Shown piece by piece: positions 15,425 to 23,701 of a stretch of DNA of 31,293 nt (positions within the stretch are counted from its first letter, which is position 1; each line of letters starts with the position of its first letter). Source of the stretch: SIG469 sp964384255 (lineage in GTDB: Bacteria; Bacillota; Clostridia; Oscillospirales; Oscillospiraceae); NCBI GenBank assembly GCA_964384255.1, contig CAYLKH010000021.1:1-31293 (forward strand), given 5' to 3'. The position numbers and the translations under genes were made by a program. The notes under the pieces were generated by a model. The model was not told the origin of the DNA and searched no databases. It was given only the letters and a program-made list of their open reading frames with translations.

Positions 15425-15904
15425 TTATTTATACATTTTGCTCTTAATGTCGCCGATTATGGATTCGGGAACGAAGCCCGAAAGCTCGGCGCGATACCGC
15501 ACCATTTCGCGGGCGGCAGTCGAGCTTAAAAACACGTTTTCCTTCGCTGACGGCAAAAACACGGTTTCGAGATCGGGATTTGCCGTTTTGTTGATCAGAG
15601 CCATCTGAAACTCCATATCAAAATCCGAGGAGTTTCTCAATCCTTTGACCAGGACGCTGCCTTCATAGTCCCCCGCCAGGTCTGCCAGAAGCCTGTCTGA
15701 CATTTCTACCCTAACGTTGGGAAGGTGGGCAGCCGCCTTTGAGATGAAGCCGACCCGCTCCTGAGGGGTGAACATATTGTTTTTGCTGCTGTTTACCATT
15801 ACGCAGACCACAACAGTGTCGAAAATAGCGGACGCTCTTTCGATAATGTCCAGATGACCAAGAGTTATGGGGTCGAAGCTTCCGGGGTATATGGCCGTTT
15901 TCAT
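15425..15904 (-). CDS. coaD: Phosphopantetheine adenylyltransferase
   Basis: Fourth step of coenzyme A synthesis: 4'-phosphopantetheine plus ATP gives dephospho-CoA. The 159-residue protein starts directly with the nucleotidyltransferase motif YPGSFDPITLGHLDII (the T/HxGH signature at residues 14-17), continues with KGLRNSSDFDMEFQMALINK near 88-107, and has the FLSSTAAREMV motif in the usual place of the ISSTxVRE segment. Length is typical. The ATG overlaps the rsmD stop by four bases (ATGA), so the rsmD-coaD pairing common in bacteria is kept and translation is likely coupled. Confidence 0.97.
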   Translation of the reverse strand: MKTAIYPGSFDPITLGHLDIIERASAIFDTVVVCVMVNSSKNNMFTPQERVGFISKAAAHLPNVRVEMSDRLLADLAGDYEGSVLVKGLRNSSDFDMEFQMALINKTANPDLETVFLPSAKENVFLSSTAAREMVRYRAELSGFVPESIIGDIKSKMYK

Positions 15905-16449
15905 ACTTCCTCCAGCATAAGCCTGAATACGCTTATTACGGTTTTACCGTATTTGTAGTGTCTGACCGACAGGCCGGGATATTCTTTTATCTGCCCGTCA
16001 GCTGGTCGCTCGCAGACTATTATACCACCGTTGAGCAAAATGTCAAACTCAAGTATCATATTCAGCGAACTTTCCAAAAGTCCGCTGGCATAGGGCGGGT
16101 CGAGAAATATTACGCCGAACTTTCTGGAGCAGCGTTTGAGATAATCTTCGCTGCTGCTGTTAATGACCTGGGCGTCGGTTTCAAGCTTTGCGCGCCTGAG
16201 ATTTTCGCCTATCAGCTTTATCATGTCCCGGCTCTGGTCAACTAATACGGCGCTTTTTGCCCCACGGCTGAGAGCCTCGATAGCCAGCTGACCTGTTCCG
16301 GCAAAAAGGTCAAGCACGTCTCGGCCCGGAACGTCAAACTGGATTATGTTAAAGATGCTCTCCTTTACCTTGTCGGTAGTGGGGCGGGCAGTATCTCCGA
16401 TGGGAGTCATGAGCCGGGTACCCCGGGCAGTGCCTGTTATCACTCGCAT
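15901..16449 (-). CDS. rsmD: 16S rRNA (guanine-966-N2)-methyltransferase RsmD
   Basis: Methylates G966 of 16S rRNA on the assembled small subunit. The 182 residues contain RVITGTARGTRL at the N terminus, RPTTDKVKESIFNII, SAM motif I VLDLFAGTGQLAIEALSRGA (about 40-59), and the DPPY catalytic motif (IFLDPPYASG near 116-125). Length is normal. It overlaps uvrC upstream by ten bases and coaD downstream by four, giving a tightly packed operon. Confidence 0.96.
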   Translation of the reverse strand: MRVITGTARGTRLMTPIGDTARPTTDKVKESIFNIIQFDVPGRDVLDLFAGTGQLAIEALSRGAKSAVLVDQSRDMIKLIGENLRRAKLETDAQVINSSSEDYLKRCSRKFGVIFLDPPYASGLLESSLNMILEFDILLNGGIIVCERPADGQIKEYPGLSVRHYKYGKTVISVFRLMLEEV

Positions 16450-18269
16450 TTTTCATCATTTCCTTTGTGGAAGTATTGGTAAACCGCTTTGGCAACGGGC
16501 CTGGGAACAACGGCTTCCAGCTGCCCCAGGTCAGCTGCTTTGATAGCCTTAACTGTTTTGAAATGCTTTAAAAGGGCGGTTCGTCTGGCCTGTCCCACGC
16601 CGCTTATCTTTTCCAGTTCGGACTGTTTGACCTTATTCCCTCTCAGGCTTCTGTGATATTCGATGGCAAACCGGTGAGTCTCCTCCTGGATCCTGCCGAA
16701 GAACGAAAACACAGCCTGATTGCCGGATATGCTGATCTCGCGGCCTTCGGCATCTACCAGCGCCCGAGTCCGGTGGCGGTCATCCTTGACCATGCCGAAC
16801 ACGGGTATGACCATACCCACTTCGCCCAGCGCTTCAAGGCAGGCAGAGCATTGGGCCTGTCCTCCGTCCATTAGCAACAGGTCAGGCCGTTTTTCAAAGC
16901 CCTTTGACCCGTCTGCGAGACGGATGAGCCGCCTGGTAAGCACCTCTTTCATTGCGTGGTAATCGTCTTTTATAGTTTCGTCTTTGATTTTAAATGTGCG
17001 GTAATCCCGTTTAAGGGGAGTTCCGTTTTCAAACACGGTCATGCTGCCGACCATATCGGACCCGGCGGTATTTGACATATCATAGGCTTCGATACGGGCA
17101 GGAGCAGAGTCGAGGCCCAGCAGTCCGGCCACCAGTTCGAGAGTTTTGTTTACCCGCTCCGCTGACGTGGTCACACGCTCTGCCTCTTCCATAGCGTTTT
17201 TGGCCGCCAGCTTAATAAGCTCGATCTTTTCTCCCCGCTGGGGAACGTTGATGGAGACCTTGTGACCTCTGCCGGAAAGCAGCCGGGCAAAAAGCTCGCT
17301 GTCCTCCATGGGTAAAGGCAAAAGTATCTCCCGGGGCAGACTGGCCCGTTCGAGGTAATACTGCTTGACCAGAGCGGACATGGCCTGAGAGCTGCTGTCA
17401 GGCTCGGTCAGGCGATATTCCTTATCCATCAGGTTTCCGCTGATATAATGGAGGACCACAAAGCAGCCACGGTTGTCATTGCTATACCATCCGATAACGT
17501 CGGTATCGGCCATAGCGCCGGACACTACCCGCTGCTTTTTGCCCAGAGTCTCGATAGCGAGGCAGCGATCCCGCAGCTCGGCCGCCTGTTCAAATTCAAG
17601 ACGTTCCGCCGCAGCTTCCATCTGCTGACGCAGCTCGGCCGCAGCCTGCTTATACTTGCCTTCGAGTATGAGCTGAGCCTGACGGACAGTTTCGTAATAC
17701 TGCCGCTGGCTCCCCAGCTTCTGGCACCAGCCGTCGCACTGGCCCATATGGTAATTCAGGCAGGGCCGGTCCTTGCCAATATCCCGGGGGAATTTTTTTG
17801 AGCAGGAGGGCAGACGCAGAGTGGTTTTGATGGTGTTGATAGCGCTTTGAGTCACGGAGCGCCCGCCATAGGGGCCAAAATACTTCGCCCCGTCATCTGC
17901 GGGTTTGGACACCATGGTAAGGTTTGGATATTCCTGATCCATGTCCAGGCGGATATAGGGATAACCCTTGTCGTCCCGCAGGAGAATATTATATTTGGGC
18001 TGATGGAGCTTAATAAGGGAGCATTCCAAAACCAGCGCTTCGAACTCGCTCTGGGCAATAATGACGCTGAAATCATAAATGTTCCGTACCATCGCCCGGG
18101 TTTTTTCGCTATGTCCGGCGGAATCCACAAAATACTGGCTCACCCGGTTGCGCAGGGCCTTGGCCTTGCCTACGTAGATCACCTTGCCGGTTTTGTCGGC
18201 CATGATATAAACTCCGGGAGCCAGAGGCAGGTCATGGGCCTTTTGCTTAAGCTGTTCAAAATCCGGCAT
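16440..18269 (-). CDS. uvrC: Excinuclease ABC subunit C
   Basis: Makes the two incisions in nucleotide excision repair within the UvrABC system. From the ATG at 18269 it has 609 residues: an N-terminal GIY-YIG nuclease (LAPGVYIMADKTGKVIYVGKA, 3' incision), a cysteine-containing linker, a UVR motif (RLEFEQAAELRDR) for UvrB contact, an RNase H-like 5'-incision domain (IEAYDMSNTAGSDMVGSM) and a C-terminal helix-hairpin-helix (LEKISGVGQARRTALLKHF). All parts are present. A longer reading from 18386 is rejected because AGAGGTG precedes the 18269 ATG and the extra residues run into an inverted repeat. It overlaps rsmD by ten bases. Confidence 0.96.
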   Translation of the reverse strand: MPDFEQLKQKAHDLPLAPGVYIMADKTGKVIYVGKAKALRNRVSQYFVDSAGHSEKTRAMVRNIYDFSVIIAQSEFEALVLECSLIKLHQPKYNILLRDDKGYPYIRLDMDQEYPNLTMVSKPADDGAKYFGPYGGRSVTQSAINTIKTTLRLPSCSKKFPRDIGKDRPCLNYHMGQCDGWCQKLGSQRQYYETVRQAQLILEGKYKQAAAELRQQMEAAAERLEFEQAAELRDRCLAIETLGKKQRVVSGAMADTDVIGWYSNDNRGCFVVLHYISGNLMDKEYRLTEPDSSSQAMSALVKQYYLERASLPREILLPLPMEDSELFARLLSGRGHKVSINVPQRGEKIELIKLAAKNAMEEAERVTTSAERVNKTLELVAGLLGLDSAPARIEAYDMSNTAGSDMVGSMTVFENGTPLKRDYRTFKIKDETIKDDYHAMKEVLTRRLIRLADGSKGFEKRPDLLLMDGGQAQCSACLEALGEVGMVIPVFGMVKDDRHRTRALVDAEGREISISGNQAVFSFFGRIQEETHRFAIEYHRSLRGNKVKQSELEKISGVGQARRTALLKHFKTVKAIKAADLGQLEAVVPRPVAKAVYQYFHKGNDEKCE

Positions 18270-18301
18270 CGTATCACCTCTGGGAAGCCGGTTATAAAGA
18301 T

Positions 18302-18340
18302 TATCCCCTGAAACGATGCTGACGCGTCTTTCAGGGGATA
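18302..18340 (-). promoter_or_regulatory. 12-bp inverted repeat upstream of uvrC
   Basis: TATCCCCTGAAA (18302-18313) and its exact complement (18329-18340) flank a 15-nt loop, between the ptsH-side repeat and uvrC. On the minus strand it is followed by ATCTTTATA. It may be the ptsH terminator or a structured uvrC leader; the sequence does not decide. Confidence 0.55.
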
Positions 18341-18353
18341 TTGTAGTACAACC

Positions 18354-18513
18354 AGTAGACAACGGCCCAGGGGCCTCAGTCTGCAAGTTGATAGGAACGA
18401 ACTTAAGTCCGTTCCTGCCGCAGGGGCGGGCATTGAACGCTAAAGACGCCCCTGATGGGGTTCTCTCGCACTGTCTTCCTTCCCGTTACGGCTGCTTTCT
18501 ACCTTTGTCTACA
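18354..18513 (-). repeat. MITE-like 160-bp element (TGTAGACAAAG family), minus orientation
   Basis: The reverse complement of this stretch aligns along its length with 26316-26476: TGTAGACAAAGGTAGAA start, CCCATCAGGGG-like and GTTCAAT-containing middle, AGGAACG...CGTTCCT palindrome (18393-18416), and a terminal CTTTGTCTACA-like inverted end (here CGTTGTCTACT). Length is 160 versus 161 bp. No transposase or convincing frame is inside. It lies between ptsH and uvrC. Mobility is inferred from dispersal and inverted ends. Confidence 0.82.
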
Positions 18514-18531
18514 GTCTGATGCAGTACGCTT

Positions 18532-18795
18532 TTATTCGGAGAAGTTGGAGGAAATGAGTTCTACCAAAGCGTTAACGGCGGTTTCCTCGTCAGTGCCGTC
18601 TGCGATGAGTGTGATGGTCGTTCCCTTAACGATACCAAGAGAGAGCACACCCAGCAGGCTCTTGGCGTTGACACGCCGTTCTTCCTTTTCGATCCAGATG
18701 CTGCTTTTGTATTCGTTGGCTTTCTGGATGAAGAAGGTTGCGGGTCTGGCGTGGAGGCCCACCTGATTGTTTACAACAGCTTCTTTGATGTACAT
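18532..18795 (-). CDS. ptsH: Phosphocarrier protein HPr
   Basis: Carries phosphate from enzyme I to sugar permeases (PTS), and in Firmicutes is also phosphorylated on Ser46 by HPr kinase for carbon catabolite control. The 87-residue protein keeps both sites: H15 in GLHARPA and S46 in AKSLLGVLSLG. Because position 15 is His, it is HPr and not the Crh paralogue. AAGGAG precedes the start. It appears monocistronic with its own promoter; no ptsI lies nearby, which is common in clostridia. Confidence 0.97.
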   Translation of the reverse strand: MYIKEAVVNNQVGLHARPATFFIQKANEYKSSIWIEKEERRVNAKSLLGVLSLGIVKGTTITLIADGTDEETAVNALVELISSNFSE

Positions 18796-18852
18796 TTATT
18801 TCACTCCTTATTTTGTTACAGAGCTATGTTCCTCTACATACTTGCTGCTAAT

Positions 18853-18881
18853 ATATTAACAAATCAAAAGCGGAACGTCAA
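18853..18881 (-). promoter_or_regulatory. Promoter of ptsH
   Basis: On the minus strand TTGACG (18876-18881), 17 bp, TAATAT (18853-18858), about 55 bp before the ptsH start. Confidence 0.7.
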
Positions 18882-18966
18882 TAGTTTTTGGTAATAGACA
18901 GGCTATTTTAAAAACTAATTAAACAAAGCTCGGGAAAAAGGTCTGCTTCAGGCTTATGTGAATTTC

Positions 18967-18986
18967 TTCGCCGCTAACGCGGCGAA
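18967..18986 (-). terminator. Possible terminator of the yqfC-mutS2 operon
   Basis: TTCGCCGC (18967-18974), TAAC, GCGGCGAA (18979-18986): a perfect 8-bp stem with a 4-nt loop. It lies about 95 bp beyond the mutS2 stop, past a repeat, with only a short T-tract on the minus strand. Confidence 0.55.
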
Positions 18987-19005
18987 CTCTATGAGGTTTA
19001 TTTGA

Positions 19006-19075
19006 CAGGGGCAGGGACGAACTTAAGTTCGTCCCGCACAGCCTGCAGACAAAGGTACGAAGGTCTTTGTCTACA
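19006..19075 (+). repeat. Partial copy of the TGTAGACAAAG element
   Basis: It holds the second half of the 160-bp element: a perfect 22-bp palindrome at 19014-19035 (GGGACGAACT and its complement) followed by TGCAGACAAAG (19044-19054) and CTTTGTCTACA (19065-19075). The palindrome differs from the 26414-26437 copy by an A:T to G:C pair change. It lies just beyond mutS2. The first half is missing. Confidence 0.8.
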
Positions 19076-19081
19076 AAATTG

Positions 19082-21451
19082 CTATTTCAGTTCGGCGATG
19101 GTAACTCCGTCTTCACCTTCGCCGTAAAGGCCGTTGCGGTAGCTCTTGACCCGGCGATCCTTTTTCAGCTGGGTCTGAACAGCCTTGCGCAAAACGCCGG
19201 TGCCTTTGCCGTGGATTATTCTGACCGACGTAAGGTTACCCAAAACCGCGTTGTCGATGAACAGGTTAACAACACCCTCGGCCTCCTCAGGCAACATACC
19301 GCGAATATCCAGCTCAGGAGTAGCGGCCAGACTGCGCAGGCTTTCTTTAGATTTTTCGATAAACTTTTTGACGTCCTGCTGCTGGTTTTCAATCAGCCGG
19401 ACCTCGTCCTTTTTTGCCTTAATGTTCAGGATCCCGGCCTGTAGCCGCAAAGAACCGTCCTTTTCTATGGACAGGACAGTCGCTTTGGAGCCGATACTGA
19501 GCAGCTCCACAGTGTCGCCCACGACAATATCCCGGGATGGAGGCGGCAGGTTATCTTTTTCCCGCTTCTCTCCCAGACGTCCCTCGGCTTCGTTAAGCTC
19601 CCGCCGGAGAGACGACTGCCTGTCGTTCATGCCCTGCCAGTCTTCGCTGTTTTTAAGTTGCTTGCGCATATCCTTAAGCTCGGCGATAACGGCGTTGGCA
19701 GTGCTTCTTGCGTCGTCGATAATGCTCTGGGCTTCGGCTCTGGCCTTCAAAACCGCCTTTTCCCGCTCGCGTTTGATCTCTTCGCGATATTTTTCCGCGG
19801 CGTTTTTGCTTTCTTCCGTCTCTTTTTTCAGCTTTTCGGCTTCCTGCTTGGCGGCCTCCATAGCCTGGCGCTGAGTCTCAAGCTGGGTTATGACATCTTC
19901 AAAATCGGCATCGTTTTTGTCTATCTGGTCGCCGGCTTTTTTGATAATATACTCCGAAAGTCCCAATCGGCGGGAAATGGCAAAGGCATTGGACTTGCCC
20001 GGGATACCGATAAGCAACCGATAGGTAGGCTTAAGGGTTTCCACATCGAACTCGCATGACGCGTTTTGGACACCATTGGTACGCATGGCATAAACCTTAA
20101 GTTCGGCATAGTGGGTGGTGGCCGCGATACGGGACCCCATCTGGCGGCAGTTTTCGATTATGGCAATAGCCAGCGCCGCGCCCTCCACCGGGTCGGTACC
20201 TGCACCCAGCTCGTCGAATAGTATCATGGTCCCCATGTCAGCTTCGTCGATTATCTCCACGATGTTTTTCATATGAGACGAGAAGGTGGACAGGGACTGT
20301 TCAATGCTCTGCTCGTCGCCAATATCTGCCAGGACCTTGTCAAACACGGAAATGGTGCTGCCGTCGTCAGCCGGGATATGCAGGCCGCATTCTGCCATAA
20401 GAGTCAGCAGGCCAATGGTTTTCAGCGTAACTGTTTTGCCGCCGGTATTGGGGCCGGTGACCACAAGGGTGTCAAAATCTTTGCCCAGCCGGACATCGAT
20501 GGGTACGGCGGATCTGATATCTATAAGAGGATGGCGGGCATGGCGCAGTTCAAGGCTCCGGCTGTCCTCAACTATGGGTTCGATACATCTGAGGTTATAG
20601 GACAGCTTGGCCTTGGCAAAAACCAGGTCCAGGTATACAAGAGTGGAATAATCCTCCAGTATATCCTCCATATGCTCGGCCGCCATGGCCGACAGCTCAG
20701 CAAGGATACGTTCGATCTCCTTTTTCTCCTTGGCCAGCAGCTCCCGAAGCTCGTTGTTGGCGTTGACCACCTGCATGGGTTCGACAAAGAAGGTCCCGCC
20801 GGAGGACGACACATCGTGAACAAGGCCGGGGATCTCGTTCTTATACTCGCTTCTGACCGGAACCACGTAACGGTCGCCCCGAAGAGTGATTATCGGTTCG
20901 CGAAGATATTTGGAATAGGCCGGAGAGCTGATTATTCTGTTCAGCGAGTCCCGGGCCTTTGCGTTAGCCGCCTTCATATGGCGGCGGATATCCGCCAGCT
21001 CGGAGGAAGCCGAGTCAGCCAGCTCGTCATCACCGACGATGGAGTTGGTTATGCGTTCTTCGAGAAATTTGTTAGCCCGCAGAGAATCAAAAAGATGGTC
21101 GATACAGGTTTTGATCTGGCCGTCGGCATAGGATCTGACCAGTCGGGCTGTGCGAAGCACGTCGGCTATAGCCATCAGCTCACGGGTATTCAAGCTGCCG
21201 CCCATGTCCGCCCGCTTTAAAGCGCCGGATACGTCCTTTACCGCCTGAAATCCGGGGCTGGTTTTGTAGCTTATAAGCTTGCAGGCGGCCGAAACCTCCT
21301 GAAGCTTGTATCGTATCTCTTCAACATCGGTCATAGGCCGCAAAGCCCTGGCCCTGTCTTTAGCTTCGTCGCAGGTGGCGCAGGATGCCAGCAGATCCAG
21401 GACCTTGGGAAGCTCCAATGTTATGAGAGATTTTTCGTAAAGTTTGCTCAT
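19082..21451 (-). CDS. mutS2: MutS2 family ATPase/endonuclease with Smr domain
   Basis: MutS paralogue without the mismatch-recognition domain. Members have been linked to suppression of recombination and, in B. subtilis, to rescue of collided ribosomes. The 789-residue protein has the clamp-core region, Walker A GPNTGGKT near 333-340, Walker B MILFDELGAGTDP, a long coiled coil (about 510-620, rich in Lys, Glu and Arg), and a C-terminal Smr nuclease domain (LDIRGMLPEEAEG, IIHGKGTGVLRKAV). All are intact at normal length. It is the last gene of the yqfC operon, 44 bp after recO. Confidence 0.96.
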   Translation of the reverse strand: MSKLYEKSLITLELPKVLDLLASCATCDEAKDRARALRPMTDVEEIRYKLQEVSAACKLISYKTSPGFQAVKDVSGALKRADMGGSLNTRELMAIADVLRTARLVRSYADGQIKTCIDHLFDSLRANKFLEERITNSIVGDDELADSASSELADIRRHMKAANAKARDSLNRIISSPAYSKYLREPIITLRGDRYVVPVRSEYKNEIPGLVHDVSSSGGTFFVEPMQVVNANNELRELLAKEKKEIERILAELSAMAAEHMEDILEDYSTLVYLDLVFAKAKLSYNLRCIEPIVEDSRSLELRHARHPLIDIRSAVPIDVRLGKDFDTLVVTGPNTGGKTVTLKTIGLLTLMAECGLHIPADDGSTISVFDKVLADIGDEQSIEQSLSTFSSHMKNIVEIIDEADMGTMILFDELGAGTDPVEGAALAIAIIENCRQMGSRIAATTHYAELKVYAMRTNGVQNASCEFDVETLKPTYRLLIGIPGKSNAFAISRRLGLSEYIIKKAGDQIDKNDADFEDVITQLETQRQAMEAAKQEAEKLKKETEESKNAAEKYREEIKREREKAVLKARAEAQSIIDDARSTANAVIAELKDMRKQLKNSEDWQGMNDRQSSLRRELNEAEGRLGEKREKDNLPPPSRDIVVGDTVELLSIGSKATVLSIEKDGSLRLQAGILNIKAKKDEVRLIENQQQDVKKFIEKSKESLRSLAATPELDIRGMLPEEAEGVVNLFIDNAVLGNLTSVRIIHGKGTGVLRKAVQTQLKKDRRVKSYRNGLYGEGEDGVTIAELK

Positions 21452-21495
21452 TTTATTCTCCTGACGTTTTGGTCGTTTTGCAGTCGCCGAGATGC

Positions 21496-22233
21496 TCAGC
21501 AGGTGCTTATTATGGACCGGTAAAAATCAAGGGCTGAAAAACCCCGTTCAAGCTGGGTAAGGATATAACCCTCTGCCGCCTGGGCCAGCATATCCATAGA
21601 CCGGTCGTCCAGCGAAAAGGAAAACATCCGTTTGCTGTCTCCCAGCACAATATGACGCATGGCATCATAGCAACGGCTGTTGAGTTCAACTCCGCTGCCG
21701 CCGCAGTCGGCGCAATAAAGGGAACCGTCGGTGAGGGAAAAACGCACAGGCTGCTGACTGCCGCAAAGGGCACAGCCGTCAAGCTGAGGCTCATACCCCG
21801 CCAGGCTCATGAGTTTCAGCTCAAAGGCAGCCTTGACAAGAGTCTGAGGCTTTTTGAGGGTCGACAGAGCAAAAAGGGAGTTGAGCGCCAGGGACAGCAG
21901 CTCAGGTGTCGGGCTGTCTTCGTCAGCCACGTTTTCGGTCAGCTGGGCAATGTAGGATGCCAGAGACAGCAGCTCAAGGTCTTCTCTCAGGCCGCTGAAC
22001 TGCTCCTTAGGTTCTGCCTCTTTGATAGAATAATAGCCCCGGGATTCCGACGCCGTAAACTCGGAATAGGCAAACAGCTGGCAGGCAGCCCGAAGTCTGC
22101 TGGTTTTTCCCCTGACCCCCCAGGCTTTGAGAGTCAGCTTACCGTGGTCACGGGTAAGGACGGTCAGCAGACTGTCTTTATCGTTCAGCTTTGTGTCCCG
22201 CAGCACAAGGCCGTCAGTGGTAATAAAGGCCAT
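21496..22233 (-). CDS. recO: DNA repair protein RecO
   Basis: Loads RecA onto SSB-coated DNA with RecR in the RecF pathway. The 245-residue protein has an N-terminal OB fold (TTDGLVLRDTKLNDKDSLLTVLT, HGKLTLKAWGVRG) and a central helical region with a CxxC...CxxC zinc site (CALCG and CADCG), typical of the RecO of many bacteria. Length is normal. GAGG precedes the ATG. It follows era by 47 bp, a pairing conserved widely in bacteria. Confidence 0.95.
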   Translation of the reverse strand: MAFITTDGLVLRDTKLNDKDSLLTVLTRDHGKLTLKAWGVRGKTSRLRAACQLFAYSEFTASESRGYYSIKEAEPKEQFSGLREDLELLSLASYIAQLTENVADEDSPTPELLSLALNSLFALSTLKKPQTLVKAAFELKLMSLAGYEPQLDGCALCGSQQPVRFSLTDGSLYCADCGGSGVELNSRCYDAMRHIVLGDSKRMFSFSLDDRSMDMLAQAAEGYILTQLERGFSALDFYRSIISTC

Positions 22234-22280
22234 AAAGCACCTCGCCGGGATAATTATTGGTCAACACAGGGGCGGCAGGC

Positions 22281-23171
22281 CTAAGCCTCGTAGCCGAAGT
22301 TGCGTATCTGGTTAAGGTTGTCCCGCCAGTTTTCTTTCACCTTGACCCAGCTTTCCATATAGACCTTAGTCCCCATAAAGGCCTCGATATCCTTGCGGGC
22401 AAGCTCGCCTATCTTTTTCAGCATGGAACCGTGCTTGCCGATTATCATACCCTTATGGCTGGCCTTTTCGCAGTAGATGGTAACGTCCAGGTCGATGATG
22501 CCATCGTCCCGTTCGTCAAATCTGGTGACCTCAACAGCGGTGCCGTGGGGGATCTCCTTATCCAGGCAAAGCAGGAGCTTCTCTCTGACTATTTCGGCGA
22601 TTATCTGCCGTTCAGGCTGGTCGCTGACCATACCGTCAGGGAACAGCTGAGGGCCTTCGTAAACGTAGTTTTCCAGCTGGTCCAGCAGCTGATCGATCCC
22701 GTCGGCGTTTTTGGCAGAGATGGGGACTATGGCGTCCCATTCATGCTCCTGGCTGTAAAGCGCCATTACCTCAAGGAGCTTTTCTTTTTCCTCCACGGTG
22801 TCGACCTTGTTTATCACCAGTACCGCAGGCGCGCCGGTAGCCTTTATCTGCTGGATAAGCAGCTGCTCCTGGGTGCCGATATTGGGGATGGGTTCAACCA
22901 TGAGGATAACAGCATCCACGTCGGCAACGCTTTCTTTAACAACGTTGACCATATAGTCTCCCAGCCTTGTCCGGGCCTTGTGGAAGCCGGGGGTGTCCAT
23001 AAAGACGAACTGAGTCTCTCCCCTGTTCAGTACGGCGCAGATACGGTTGCGGGTAGTCTGGGGCTTGTTGGTAACTATGGCGACCTTTTCGCCCACAAGA
23101 GCGTTGGTCAGAGTGGATTTGCCCACATTGGGGCGGCCAGCTATGGTTATCATTCCGGATTTTTTAATCAT
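22281..23171 (-). CDS. era: GTPase Era
   Basis: Ribosome-assembly GTPase that binds the 3' end of 16S rRNA. The 296-residue product has G1 GRPNVGKS at 12-19, G3 DTPGF, G4 NKVD and a C-terminal KH domain (GMIIGKHGSMLKKIGELARKDIE) ending in KVKENWRDN. Length is normal. AGAGGAA precedes the ATG. It lies between ybeY and recO. In Bacillus dgkA and cdd come between ybeY and era; both are missing here. Confidence 0.97.
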   Translation of the reverse strand: MIKKSGMITIAGRPNVGKSTLTNALVGEKVAIVTNKPQTTRNRICAVLNRGETQFVFMDTPGFHKARTRLGDYMVNVVKESVADVDAVILMVEPIPNIGTQEQLLIQQIKATGAPAVLVINKVDTVEEKEKLLEVMALYSQEHEWDAIVPISAKNADGIDQLLDQLENYVYEGPQLFPDGMVSDQPERQIIAEIVREKLLLCLDKEIPHGTAVEVTRFDERDDGIIDLDVTIYCEKASHKGMIIGKHGSMLKKIGELARKDIEAFMGTKVYMESWVKVKENWRDNLNQIRNFGYEA

Positions 23172-23218
23172 ATTTATATTCCTCTTTTTATCGGGGTCAG
23201 TAGTTGGTTATCAATATT

Positions 23219-23701
23219 CTATCTTATTGCGGACATTATGGCCTCTTCCCGGCTGCGCATCTGAGCCTTTTGGGGACCTTCGTCCAGATGGTCGTAGCCC
23301 AGAAGATGAAGCGCCGAATGGACGGTCAGGTATCCCAGCTCTCTGGCTCTGCTGTGGCCGAATTCCTTTGCCTGAGCGTACACCCGCTCCATGGATATGG
23401 CCATATCCCCCAGGGGGCAAAGGCCCGTAGCGCTGTCTATATATTCCTCCCCGGCGGGAGGTATGCCGGGAGTCAGAGTAAACATGGGAAAGGACAGCAC
23501 ATCCGTGGGCCTGTCCACCCCGCGCATGGTTTTGTTTATCCGGTGGATACCGTCATCGTCAGTCAGCAGAACGTTGATCTCGCAGGGTATTCTGACCCGC
23601 TCTGCTCTCAGGGCAGTCCAGACGCATTTTTTGATATATCTCCGCTGGCTGAATCCTGCTATTCCCGGTCTGTCGGCGGAGATGGAAATTTTGTGCTTCA
23701 T
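23219..23701 (-). CDS. ybeY: Endoribonuclease YbeY (16S rRNA maturation)
   Basis: Zinc metalloprotein needed for 3' processing of 16S rRNA and for ribosome quality control. The 160-residue product carries the diagnostic metal motif HSALHLLGYDH near 129-139 (HxxxHxxxxxH), preceded by TDVLSFPM and GDMAIS, all family hallmarks. The ATG overlaps the phoH stop by four bases (ATGA), so the two are co-translated. Confidence 0.96.
   Translation of the reverse strand: MKHKISISADRPGIAGFSQRRYIKKCVWTALRAERVRIPCEINVLLTDDDGIHRINKTMRGVDRPTDVLSFPMFTLTPGIPPAGEEYIDSATGLCPLGDMAISMERVYAQAKEFGHSRARELGYLTVHSALHLLGYDHLDEGPQKAQMRSREEAIMSAIR

Noticed and set aside
18424..18516. A frame reading LNAKD-PDG-LSH-LP-R-G-LPLST is shared by the repeats at 18354-18513 and 26316-26476 and could be a conserved peptide.
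   Set aside because: Differences between the two copies fall at all three codon positions without excess at the third, no ribosome site precedes either frame, and the similarity continues into clearly non-coding palindromes.
20273..21220. Long open frames opposite known genes, for example 20273-21220 (+), 8921-10003 (+) and 28690-29697 (-).
   Set aside because: They lie fully antisense to mutS2, argS and the acyl-CoA synthetase, have no recognisable motif, and arise from codon bias in GC-rich genes.
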